Shown here: piece by piece, positions 18,193 to 25,695 of the stretch
How positions within the stretch are numbered: the first letter of the stretch is position 1
Layout of the letters: the number at the start of each line of letters is the position of its first letter
NCBI RefSeq assembly: GCF_016801985.1
Contig: NZ_JAEVLS010000006.1
Location: forward strand, 62,001-126,000
Origin: Steroidobacter gossypii
GTDB taxonomy: Bacteria > Pseudomonadota > Gammaproteobacteria > Steroidobacterales > Steroidobacteraceae
Length of the DNA stretch: 64,000 nt
Direction: 5' to 3'
Notes under the pieces: generated by a model
The model's database searches: none
Told to the model about the DNA's origin: nothing
The model's input: only the letters and a program-made list of their open reading frames with translations
Position numbers and translations under genes: made by a program

Positions 18193-18683
18193 CCCGGCCC
18201 AACAAAACTCCGATGCGAGTGATAGCCGAATCCCAAGGAAGAATATACATATCGGTCGAGATCGAGCGGCCCGACGAGTTCGCGTCGCCATTCCCAGGGG
18301 CGCTGTTCCCCTGCCTCATTTGGTATCATGGAAGCCGGTTTGGCGCCGAAGAGCGGTCCGCTTTGGCGCGTGCTCTCCTCGAGGGTGGTTGCCGGTACGC
18401 TGTTTGTGGTGGCGTGCGTTGCAAGGACTGGCACGATGCCGTCGACAGCGAGTTCGTGAAGAACCACATGGATGACCCAGACGAGGCGCTAGACGAAGTC
18501 CACGTCATGACAACTTGGCACGAGAACGAATCAGCAGACGATGTGGGCTTCTTCTTTGTCCTGCATACAAACTTCGACTTTCATGACTTTGATCGGTACC
18601 TGGTCCTACATGTCGGCCGTGGCCGAGAGGTGGAGCATGTTGATGCCGCTGTGCGCAAGTACGCCCTCGGAGAAGAGGTCTAA
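18189..18683 (+). CDS. Hypothetical soluble protein
   Basis: 164 residues, rich in Asp, Glu and His, no membrane segments. GTG 18189 overlaps the previous stop by 4 bases, so it is translationally coupled to the Rap1a-like gene; ATG 18213 is an alternative start. Visible segments are FPCLIWYHGSRFGAEERSAL, CRYAVCGGVRCKDWHDAVD, DEVHVMTTWHENESADDVGF and FFVLHTNFDFHDFDRYLVL. The domain looks like a small alpha/beta fold of uncharacterised proteins; I cannot name the family. It is followed directly by an AraC-type remnant. Confidence 0.6.
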   Translation: MTRPNKTPMRVIAESQGRIYISVEIERPDEFASPFPGALFPCLIWYHGSRFGAEERSALARALLEGGCRYAVCGGVRCKDWHDAVDSEFVKNHMDDPDEALDEVHVMTTWHENESADDVGFFFVLHTNFDFHDFDRYLVLHVGRGREVEHVDAAVRKYALGEEV

Positions 18684-18687
18684 CCTG

Positions 18688-18831
18688 ATGTTGAACGCCA
18701 GTGGCGGTCTGGCGGATGTTGCTCAAGCGACCGGCTTTGCAGACGCGGTGCACCTTGGTCGGGCGTTCCGCAAGATGACTGGCGCTACGCCAGCTGCTTG
18801 GAGTATCGACCGGCTGACTTGGGAAGGTTGA
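18688..18831 (+). pseudogene. Remnant of an AraC-type regulator (C-terminal HTH)
   Basis: 47 codons read GGLADVAQATGFADAVHLGR, then AFRKMTGATPAAW, which is the second helix-turn-helix of an AraC/XylS protein. The first helix-turn-helix and sensor domain are missing, and upstream sequence in this frame is the shadow of the preceding gene. It cannot bind DNA as a normal AraC protein and is best read as debris left by a rearrangement. Confidence 0.7.
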
Positions 18832-18853
18832 CGGGCCGCCCGCGCACAGTCAT

Positions 18854-19513
18854 CTATTCGATGCGCGCGCTGGGTCGGGCCGAGCGGGTCGATGCGTCTG
18901 CTGCTGCTGAAGCCTCGAGCTGTTCCCGGGCGAGGCGAAGCCAGAACGTCAGAGGAGGGCACTGCATGTCAGGAAGCTTCCCGGCGTCATCGAGTTGCCG
19001 CAATTGGATGATGTCTGCAAGGTTGGGTCGTCGTCGGTATGCAGCCGACTCAGCGGCTGTCATGGGGCCGCCTTGTTGCGCGAGTGTGACGCGACTTGCA
19101 TGCGACAGCCTTTCTGCATATCCCTTGCTGACGGCGCAAAGATAGCGCTTCGCGCGTACGTGCTCCCGAATGACTTCCACGATCCTGGCGGAGAACCCGT
19201 GCTGCTCCAGAAAATCGGCGCCGAGGTCGCTGTGCCTCGAGTAGCCATAGGCATCGACCGCGTCCAGAGCCTTGTCGCGGGCGATGAAGTGCCCGATGTC
19301 GTGCAGGAACGCGGCGAGAGCGAGCTCCTCGTCGAGTCCTCGCTCAAGCGCCAGGGTCCCGCATTGCTGTGCGTGCTGAAGTTGCGTGCAGTCTTCGCCG
19401 TAGGTCTCGTGACCGTACGTCGTGAACATTGACTCGATCCGCGCGATGACGTTGGTGATGCTGGTCGTCTGGCTCATTGGTCTATACCACATGGAGCGCG
19501 GAGCATACTGCAT
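18854..19513 (-). CDS. phnZ: PhnZ-like HD-domain diiron oxygenase, phosphonate degradation
   Basis: 219 residues. HD-domain ligands fall at His47 (QLQHAQQ), His71-Asp72 (FLHDIGH), His94 (RHSDLGADF), His118 (REHVRAKRYL) and Asp175 (QLDDAGK). The separations (24, 22, 24 and 57) nearly match those I recall for PhnZ. The block KRYLCAVSKGYAERLSHAS with LAQQGGPMTAAE is characteristic of HD proteins associated with phosphonate operons. PhnZ cleaves the C-P bond of 2-amino-1-hydroxyethylphosphonate to glycine and phosphate, using the PhnY product. ATG 19513 has AGGA five bases upstream; the family length fits ATG 19477 better, but that start directly abuts an operator-like site. Ala/Ser-rich tail. 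Confidence 0.82.
   Translation of the reverse strand: MQYAPRSMWYRPMSQTTSITNVIARIESMFTTYGHETYGEDCTQLQHAQQCGTLALERGLDEELALAAFLHDIGHFIARDKALDAVDAYGYSRHSDLGADFLEQHGFSARIVEVIREHVRAKRYLCAVSKGYAERLSHASRVTLAQQGGPMTAAESAAYRRRPNLADIIQLRQLDDAGKLPDMQCPPLTFWLRLAREQLEASAAADASTRSARPSARIE
19478..19489. promoter_or_regulatory. GntR/UTRA operator-like site 1
   Basis: TGGTCTATACCA, an almost perfect 12-bp palindrome of the HutC/DasR/PhnR type recognised by GntR regulators with UTRA domains. It lies at the 5' end of the PhnZ-like gene: inside codons if translation starts at 19513, immediately before the start if at 19477. Binding by the GntR protein at 21850-22581 is inferred. Confidence 0.6.
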
Positions 19514-19570
19514 CCGGTTCCTGATCCAAAGGCGAACCTGATTGCAGCCGGCATCGCGTCTGTCGCGTGA

Positions 19571-19586
19571 AGTGGTCTAGTCCAGT
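19571..19586. promoter_or_regulatory. GntR/UTRA operator-like site 2
   Basis: AGTGGTCTAGTCCAGT matches the site at 22671-22686 in 15 of 16 positions. It lies between the divergent PhnZ-like and MFS genes, 58 and 66 bases from their starts, where it could control both promoters. Confidence 0.7.
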
Positions 19587-19651
19587 CATGGAACTGCCAC
19601 ATTGGGTGCGTAAGGTGCTGGAATACCCTCCATCCAGAGTGCCTCGCCACC

Positions 19652-20953
19652 ATGAGCCGCCCTCAGCGACTCTCCCAGCTGCGCTTGCTCGGTTTCACTC
19701 TGTACGCGACCTCGGCCGCGTTTCTCACCTATTTCTCGATGTACGCCTTTCGCAAGACGTTCGCGGTGGCGAGTTTCGAGCACGTCGATGGCTGGTGGCA
19801 CGATGTGGACTTCAAGACGGCGATCGTCATCGCGCAGGTCATCGGCTACGCTCTTTCCAAGTTCATAGGCATCAAGGTCATCTCCGAGATGGCGCACGCA
19901 CGAAGAGCGGCCGCCATCGTGGCGCTGGTGATGTGCTCGCAGGTTGCGCTGGTCCTGTTTGCCGTCATGCCGGCGAGCTGGAAACCCGTTGCGCTGTTCT
20001 TGAACGGCCTGCCGCTCGGGATGATCTGGGGGCTGGTCTTCAGCTTTCTCGAAGGGCGTCGGGTTTCGGAGGTGCTCGGCGCCGGGTTGAGCGTCAGTTT
20101 CGTACTGTCATCCGGGGTGGTCAAGAGCGTCGGAAAATGGTTGGTCATCGAAAGAGGCGTGAGCGAGCTGTGGATGCCGGCCGTGACGGGCTTCCTGTTC
20201 ACGCCGCTGCTGCTGCTCGGTGTGTACCTGCTTTCGAAGGTTCCAGCGCCCTCTGCAGCGGACCGGCGAGAGCGCAACGAGCGAGTGCCGATGACTGCAG
20301 ACGATCGCAAGCGGTTTTTCCTGCGCTACATGCCTGGTCTCGTGGCGCTGATCCTGGTCTATATGCTGCTCACCGGGATGCGAGATTTCAGCGACAACTT
20401 CTCCGCGGAAATCTGGGCCGGTCTCGGTTTCGGCGATACGCCCAGCGTATTTTCCACGACGGCGCTGTGGACATCGATTCTCGTGTTGATTCCGCTCGCA
20501 ATGGTGATGTTCGTGAGGGACAACCTGCGGGCCCTGTTGACCAATCACGCCCTCGTTCTGTTCGGGATCGTGGTTCTCGGTTTCAGCACCCTGATGTTCG
20601 AGCATGACTATCTCGGCAGCGAAACCTGGATGATCCTGCATTCGACAGGCATCTATCTGGCCTACATACCATTCAACTGCCTGCTGTTCGATCGCATGAT
20701 CGCTGCCGTGAACGACAAGGCGAATGCAGGGTTCCTCATCTATCTGGCCGACTCCATGGGATATGCGGGGAGCGTCGGCATTTTGCTCTACAAGCAGTTC
20801 CTCGATGTCGAGCTCAGCTGGGTCCGTTTCATGATCCAGAGCTCATGGTTGCTCAGCATCCTTGGCGTGCTGCTGGTTGCATATTCGGCGTGGTACTTCC
20901 AGCAGCACTTGTCGTCTCGAGCCGGGCGGCGGGAACTCCCAGTCGCCTCGTGA
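19652..20953 (+). CDS. MFS transporter, DUF5690-like, probable phosphonate carrier
   Basis: 433 residues, 12 predicted membrane helices. The start RLLGFTLYATSAAFLTYFSM, then YAFRKTFAVASFE and KTAIVIAQVIGYALSKFIGI, resembles the DUF5690 group of major-facilitator proteins. Other marks are GLPLGMIWGLVFSFLEGRR in helix 4 and YIPFNCLLFDRMIAAV in the second half. Substrate is not established for the group. Position inside the regulon, divergent from the PhnZ-like gene and sharing operator site 2, suggests inner-membrane uptake of the phosphonate or export of a by-product. The ATG at 19652 lacks a strong ribosome site. It converges on the dioxygenase gene with 24 bases between stops. Confidence 0.85.
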   Translation: MSRPQRLSQLRLLGFTLYATSAAFLTYFSMYAFRKTFAVASFEHVDGWWHDVDFKTAIVIAQVIGYALSKFIGIKVISEMAHARRAAAIVALVMCSQVALVLFAVMPASWKPVALFLNGLPLGMIWGLVFSFLEGRRVSEVLGAGLSVSFVLSSGVVKSVGKWLVIERGVSELWMPAVTGFLFTPLLLLGVYLLSKVPAPSAADRRERNERVPMTADDRKRFFLRYMPGLVALILVYMLLTGMRDFSDNFSAEIWAGLGFGDTPSVFSTTALWTSILVLIPLAMVMFVRDNLRALLTNHALVLFGIVVLGFSTLMFEHDYLGSETWMILHSTGIYLAYIPFNCLLFDRMIAAVNDKANAGFLIYLADSMGYAGSVGILLYKQFLDVELSWVRFMIQSSWLLSILGVLLVAYSAWYFQQHLSSRAGRRELPVAS

Positions 20954-20977
20954 GAATGGCTCCGAGGGCAGCGCGGC

Positions 20978-21853
20978 TCAGCGCGCTGCCGTGCTGTGAG
21001 AAGTCGGAGTGGCGATATGGAATCGCGGGTTGCCGAAATCGGCGCGCTTGCTCCTGTAGTACTCCTCGTAGTGATCTCCGGCCGGCGCGAGATTGAAGGT
21101 AAAAAAGAATGCCCGGCGCGTGCGTTTCGACCGGTTGGTGTCTGAGCGATGAGGAACGTATGAGTTGAACAGCAGAACATCGCCTGGCTCGGCGCACACG
21201 GTTTTCCACGTGAGCTGCTCCTCGAGTTCGGCAAGGATGCGTCCGTTGCTGGCGCCGCCCTGGTAGATGGGAAAGATGGGAAACCTGCCAAGCTCGGTAT
21301 CGCGCCACTGCAGGAGCGGCGAATGCAGCTCCAGGTAGTTCGATGAGAACTGCAGGGCGCCGTTCTCCGGTGTGGCAGGATCGACGAACAAGGCTGCGGT
21401 CACGTGCAAAGTCGGGCCGAAATCCACGTAGGCGAGGATGTCCTGGTGTGCGGTGAACGCTCCGCCGCCGGGACTCTTCATGTTGCATTTGTCTTTAAGC
21501 AGCGAGAACCGCCGGTGGGTGATCGCTTCCAGACGCGCCTGACATGTGGGAATGATGCTGTCTCGAAACAGCGCAGAGCTTCCCTTGATGTACTCGTACC
21601 GGCAGGTTTGCAGCGGGTTGCCAGACTCGGCAACGGCGATGAACCTCTCGCCGCTTCGCTGGTAATACTCGGCGTAGGAGCAGGCCTGGTCGCGGATGCT
21701 GCGTAAGATATTCGTAGCGCGCTGTGCGAGAGCGTTGGTTTCCGCATCAAGTTGCGCCAGGTCGCTGCCTTGGATCGCTCCCGGAAGGTGGCAATAGCCC
21801 GCAGACAGCAATTGATCTGCTTCATTCATGGACGAGCGCTCATCGGTGCTCAT
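20978..21853 (-). CDS. PhyH-family 2-oxoglutarate dioxygenase, PhnY-like
   Basis: 291 residues. A phytanoyl-CoA-dioxygenase (PhyH) double-stranded beta-helix with iron ligands His136 and Asp138 (TAHQDILAY), His235 (YVPHRSDTN) and the 2-oxoglutarate-binding Arg247 region (RSKRTRRAFFFTF). PhnY-type members hydroxylate the alpha carbon of 2-aminoethylphosphonate, making the substrate of PhnZ. Pairing with the HD protein at 18854-19513 supports that role; other PhyH substrates cannot be excluded. ATG 21853 overlaps the stop of the GntR gene (ATGA), so the two are translationally coupled. The frame stays open upstream through the regulator but has no coding sense there. Confidence 0.85.
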   Translation of the reverse strand: MSTDERSSMNEADQLLSAGYCHLPGAIQGSDLAQLDAETNALAQRATNILRSIRDQACSYAEYYQRSGERFIAVAESGNPLQTCRYEYIKGSSALFRDSIIPTCQARLEAITHRRFSLLKDKCNMKSPGGGAFTAHQDILAYVDFGPTLHVTAALFVDPATPENGALQFSSNYLELHSPLLQWRDTELGRFPIFPIYQGGASNGRILAELEEQLTWKTVCAEPGDVLLFNSYVPHRSDTNRSKRTRRAFFFTFNLAPAGDHYEEYYRSKRADFGNPRFHIATPTSHSTAAR

Positions 21854-22581
21854 TCGCCTGAGATGCTCGTTGTGAGCGCGATGTTGAGCACGTCGTGACG
21901 CCAATACTCCTGATCGAACTCGACTACCTGGCCGTGCGAATCGCGGGCGGTGCGAGTGAGCAGCAGGCCTGGCGTGCCGGAAGCCACCCAGAGCGCATCT
22001 GCTTGCGGGCCGAGGAGCGCGGTGGAGGTGAGGACGATCCGTGAGCGGTGCGTGCGCACACCGTAGCGCTGCGCGAGCACTTCGCTCAACGAGCCGTCCA
22101 GGTCGGCCTTCAACAAACCCGGGTAGCGTTGCGCGATCAAGAAGATGTCCTCGATCAGAACCGGGCGTTCGTCGATGCAGCGTCGGCGCTGCAGGCGGAA
22201 CACCGCTGTACCCACGCGAACGCCGAGATGGCTGGCGAGCCAGGGGCTTGCTTGCAACTTCTCCTTGAGCAGCGTTTCGGTTTTGGGGGTGCGCCCCTGT
22301 CGGCTCACGTTGCGCATGAACCCTGCATCTTCCACGGGATCGTAGTCGAGGCGCCGGGCGGCGACGAACCAGCCGCGGCGATTCATTCGATACACGAGGC
22401 CTTCGGTTTCGAGCTGCTGGAGTGCTTCGCGAACGGTGACCCGCGTCATGCCACATTCCTCGCTCAGCTCGCGCTCCGAGGCGAGCTGGCTGCCCGGCTG
22501 CAGATCTCCTGTTTCGATCCGTCGCGCCAGAATGTCTCGCAGGGAAGGGCGCCGCGCGCGATTCGCATCCTTCTTTTGCAT
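21850..22581 (-). CDS. GntR-family repressor with UTRA domain
   Basis: 243 residues. N-terminal winged helix-turn-helix (residues about 10-80: RDILARRIETGDLQPGSQLA, SERELSEECGMTRVTVREAL, QQLETEGLVYRMNRRGWFVA). The UTRA ligand domain follows (VFRLQRRRCIDERPVLIEDI, LTSTALLGPQADALWVASG, LLLTRTARDSHGQVVEFDQE, YWRHD). This is the HutC/PhnF/PhnR type. ATG 22581 has GGAG six bases upstream. It is divergent from the TonB receptor gene and coupled to the PhyH gene. Operator-like site 3 lies 90 bases upstream. Likely represses the whole locus until a phosphonate-related ligand binds the UTRA domain. Confidence 0.92.
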   Translation of the reverse strand: MQKKDANRARRPSLRDILARRIETGDLQPGSQLASERELSEECGMTRVTVREALQQLETEGLVYRMNRRGWFVAARRLDYDPVEDAGFMRNVSRQGRTPKTETLLKEKLQASPWLASHLGVRVGTAVFRLQRRRCIDERPVLIEDIFLIAQRYPGLLKADLDGSLSEVLAQRYGVRTHRSRIVLTSTALLGPQADALWVASGTPGLLLTRTARDSHGQVVEFDQEYWRHDVLNIALTTSISGE

Positions 22582-22670
22582 TCGGTTCTCCGAAAGGGTG
22601 GACGCCCATTGTAACGAGATGACCCGGTCCGTAGCACCAGGGCGGCGACAGACGCACCCGGCTTGAGAAA

Positions 22671-22686
22671 ACTGGTCTAGTCCAGT
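22671..22686. promoter_or_regulatory. GntR/UTRA operator-like site 3
   Basis: ACTGGTCTAGTCCAGT, arms ACTGG/CCAGT around TCTAGT, in the divergent region between the GntR gene and the TonB receptor. A plausible -35 (TTGAGA, 22663-22668) on the plus strand overlaps its left side, and an AT-rich TTAATAC follows at 22686-22692, so binding would block the receptor promoter. Confidence 0.7.
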
Positions 22687-22759
22687 TAATACGGGTGTCA
22701 CAGAACTTGGCTTCAATGCGCGTCCTCGACCGCATTCCTTTGCATACTCGGAGCTCGCC

Positions 22760-25693
22760 ATGCAGCCCTCGGTTCTTTGCTACGCCGTCTCGACCTCGCT
22801 TGCATTTGCCGCACTCGGCTTGGTACCCGCCCAGCGCGCGCTGGGGCAGGACACGACGCTCCCAGCCGCCGAAACGGCCGAGCAGGGTCGTTCTGCGGCG
22901 GCGAATCTCCCTTCAGGTCCGATCGACGAAATCGTCGTGTACGGTGCGGGGGTGCAGCAGGAGCGCGCCATCGATCGCAAGCGCGAGAACAAGCAGATTT
23001 CGGATGTGATTGGCAGCGACGCGCTCGGCAAGCTGCCCGAGAGCAATGTCGCTGAGTCCGCGGCGCGCCTGCCGGGCTTGAACGTGATTCGCGATCAGCA
23101 GACGGGCGAGGGCGCATATCTGTCGATTCGCGGTCTGGATGCGACGCTCAACAGTTACAGCATCAATGGAGTGCGCATGGGCCAGTCCGGGAGCAACCGC
23201 GCGATGCGCATGCAGGTGCTGCCGCCCGATGGCGTGAAATCGATCGAGGTGAGCAAGACCCTGACACCGGACATGGACGGCGATGCGCTCGGCGGCGCAG
23301 TCAACATCGAACTGCCGAACGCCTTCGACTATGACGGTGCACACATGAGCACATCGGTTGATGGCGCGTATCACGAGCGCTCGGGGCGCCACGGCAATAC
23401 GGTCTCGGTCGCAGCGTCGAATCTGTTCGGCGACAACCTCGGTGTGTATGTTGGTGCGTACTACGGCTCGCGCAAATCAGTTGCGGAAGAGACCGAAAAC
23501 GAAGGCGACTGGATGCCGTACCTGTGGGTGCCGGATGGCAACGAGTACATCGACTCGAAGTCCTACATGATGCAGGGCCTGGGACTCGACCTGTTCGAGA
23601 ACGAGCTCGAGCGCTACGGCGCGAACGTCTCCATCGATCTCAAGTATGGCGACGACAACTCATTCCACGTTCGCGGCCAGCACAACCGCTATCGGGATGA
23701 GGAGACGCACAACTACTTCGACGTTCGCACGCATAGCTCGGCGAGGCTGGTTCAGACCGACCCCAATCGCACCGATCTCGCCAACCCCCTCAGCATGGTG
23801 ATCGGGCAGGATGCCACGCTCGGTCGCATCTACGGATTCACGACGGCAGACATCGTCGATGCCGACGGCGACGGCCGCATCACCGACGCAGACCGCACGG
23901 GCAATGGCTTCTACAGCATGATCGGTCGCTCCGGCACCTGGGATCCAGAAGGTGTGCGGCTCGGGCGCGGCGTGGAGTACGGTGTCGAGGAGGAGACGCA
24001 GAGCACCTTCTCGATCGGGGGCGAGAACAGGTTCGGTGCCTGGTTGGTCGACTACGATGTCGCATACGCACGCGCCGAATCGGAAATTCCTGAAATTTAC
24101 GGCCTCGACGCCGGGTTCAGGCAGTCAACCCCGTGGCTCGGCAACCGCGGCATCCCCTTCAGCTTCCCCGATCCGCGCTATCCGCAATGGCAATTCAATC
24201 AGGCGGGTTTCGCGGGCCTGTACGATCTGTCGAACTACCCGATCGGCGGCGCCTGGGCGGAGAGCGAGCAATCGGAGAACGAGCAGCAGACGGTACAGTT
24301 CAACGTGACGCGTGCCTTCGACGCAGGCGCGTTCCAATCAGTGAAGTTTGGCGGGAAGTACACAACGTCGGAACGCGACTCGCGCTCGGGCACGCTCGCC
24401 TCGTTGGATGCGATCGACGGATTGACGCTTGCGCAGAGCGGCCTCGCCGGCCGCAATTACAGCGAGTTCTTCGATGGCGAGTACAGCGGTGGGCATGGCT
24501 TCGGCAACGTGCTGTCCGCACGCGGCGTCGTCAATGCGATTCGCAGTTGTGACGCCTCGATCTTCGTGAACGATAACGGTACCTGCGGCTTCGACGCGCA
24601 GGCGATCAGCTCGGATTCGCGCGTTCAATTGGAGGAGGACGTCACGGCCGCGTATCTGATGGGCACGTGGCGCTTCGGAGATGTGGAAGTGATCGGTGGC
24701 GTGCGCGCCGAGCGCACGGAGCTACAGAGCACGACGTATCGCCAGGTCGATCTGCCACAGGATGCGCTCGCCGCGCTACCGCCCGGACAGCTTCCGAACA
24801 ATGGCTACGTCTCGCAAACGCACTCGTACAACAACGTGCTGCCGAGCCTGCATCTGAGCTGGTTTGCCAACGACAACACGATTGTGCGCGGTGCGGTGTG
24901 GACCAGCTTCACGCGGCCGGAATACAGCTATATCGCGGGCGGCGAGCAGTTCGGTTACGAAGTGCTGCGCGATGCTGGCGGCAATGTGACCGGTGTGCGC
25001 CTTGCCTCGGTCAATCGCAGTAACCTGAAGCTCGATCCGCAGCGTGCGCTCAACTTCGATCTCAGCTACGAGTACTACCTGAACGACAAGGATGGCATGC
25101 TCTCGGCGGCGCTCTATCACAAGCGCATCAAAGATTTCCTGGTCGTGGATGCGAGCCTCGAGCGCGACGTAACCGATGACCAGGGTGTGCAGATCAGCGA
25201 GCCGAAGAATCTCGACAGCGCCGAGCTTACCGGCCTGGAGCTAGGCTACACGCAGCGTTTCCGCTTCCTTCCCGAACCCTTCGATGGGCTTGGCCTGGTC
25301 GCGAATATCACGCTCCAGGACAGCGAAGGCGATGCTGCGGCTGCCTGGCGCACCGATCGACCCTCGTTCGTCAACGCGCCGGATCGCATGTGGAACGTGA
25401 TCGGCTTCTACGAGAAGGCCGGCTGGGAGACGCGACTGTCGATTCAACACACGGGAGAGTACATCGAAGATCCGCGCGGCAACGGCGTCGACAAATACAT
25501 CCAGCCGACGACATTCGTGGATTTCTCGCTGAGCAAACTGTTCGCTCAACAGAAGGTGCGCATGTTCGTCGAGGTCACGAACCTGACTGAGGAGCATCTA
25601 TATTGGGCGACGCGCGGTCGGGCCGAGGCATTCCAGAAGGATTACGTAGAAGCGGGCCGTACGTACAACGTCGGCTTCAACTGGGTGTTTTGA
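22760..25693 (+). CDS. TonB-dependent outer-membrane receptor
   Basis: 977 residues. Signal peptide (STSLAFAALGLVPAQRALG), TonB box around residues 54-61 (PIDEIVVYG), plug domain (ISDVIGSDALGKLPESNVAE, AARLPGLNVIRDQQTGEGAY, LSIRGLDATLNSYSINGVRM), then a long 22-strand barrel ending in RTYNVGFNWVF with the C-terminal Phe of outer-membrane barrels. The plug type (LGKLPESNVAESAARLPG) is common in large Caulobacter/Xanthomonas-like receptors for organic substrates rather than siderophores. Context suggests a phosphonate or phosphorus-containing polymer or lipid. A secreted phosphoesterase-like gene begins 3 bases after the stop, and the operator upstream links both to the GntR repressor. Confidence 0.95.
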   Translation: MQPSVLCYAVSTSLAFAALGLVPAQRALGQDTTLPAAETAEQGRSAAANLPSGPIDEIVVYGAGVQQERAIDRKRENKQISDVIGSDALGKLPESNVAESAARLPGLNVIRDQQTGEGAYLSIRGLDATLNSYSINGVRMGQSGSNRAMRMQVLPPDGVKSIEVSKTLTPDMDGDALGGAVNIELPNAFDYDGAHMSTSVDGAYHERSGRHGNTVSVAASNLFGDNLGVYVGAYYGSRKSVAEETENEGDWMPYLWVPDGNEYIDSKSYMMQGLGLDLFENELERYGANVSIDLKYGDDNSFHVRGQHNRYRDEETHNYFDVRTHSSARLVQTDPNRTDLANPLSMVIGQDATLGRIYGFTTADIVDADGDGRITDADRTGNGFYSMIGRSGTWDPEGVRLGRGVEYGVEEETQSTFSIGGENRFGAWLVDYDVAYARAESEIPEIYGLDAGFRQSTPWLGNRGIPFSFPDPRYPQWQFNQAGFAGLYDLSNYPIGGAWAESEQSENEQQTVQFNVTRAFDAGAFQSVKFGGKYTTSERDSRSGTLASLDAIDGLTLAQSGLAGRNYSEFFDGEYSGGHGFGNVLSARGVVNAIRSCDASIFVNDNGTCGFDAQAISSDSRVQLEEDVTAAYLMGTWRFGDVEVIGGVRAERTELQSTTYRQVDLPQDALAALPPGQLPNNGYVSQTHSYNNVLPSLHLSWFANDNTIVRGAVWTSFTRPEYSYIAGGEQFGYEVLRDAGGNVTGVRLASVNRSNLKLDPQRALNFDLSYEYYLNDKDGMLSAALYHKRIKDFLVVDASLERDVTDDQGVQISEPKNLDSAELTGLELGYTQRFRFLPEPFDGLGLVANITLQDSEGDAAAAWRTDRPSFVNAPDRMWNVIGFYEKAGWETRLSIQHTGEYIEDPRGNGVDKYIQPTTFVDFSLSKLFAQQKVRMFVEVTNLTEEHLYWATRGRAEAFQKDYVEAGRTYNVGFNWVF

Positions 25694-25695
25694 AC

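Noticed and set aside
19567-20607. 346-residue plus-strand frame inside the MFS gene
   Set aside because: Arg/Gly/His-rich shadow of the MFS frame, which has 12 clear membrane helices.
20978-22735. 585-residue minus-strand frame covering the PhyH and GntR genes
   Set aside because: Only its C-terminal 291 residues (from ATG 21853) show the dioxygenase; the upstream part is the shadow of the GntR gene, which has clear HTH/UTRA sequence in another frame.
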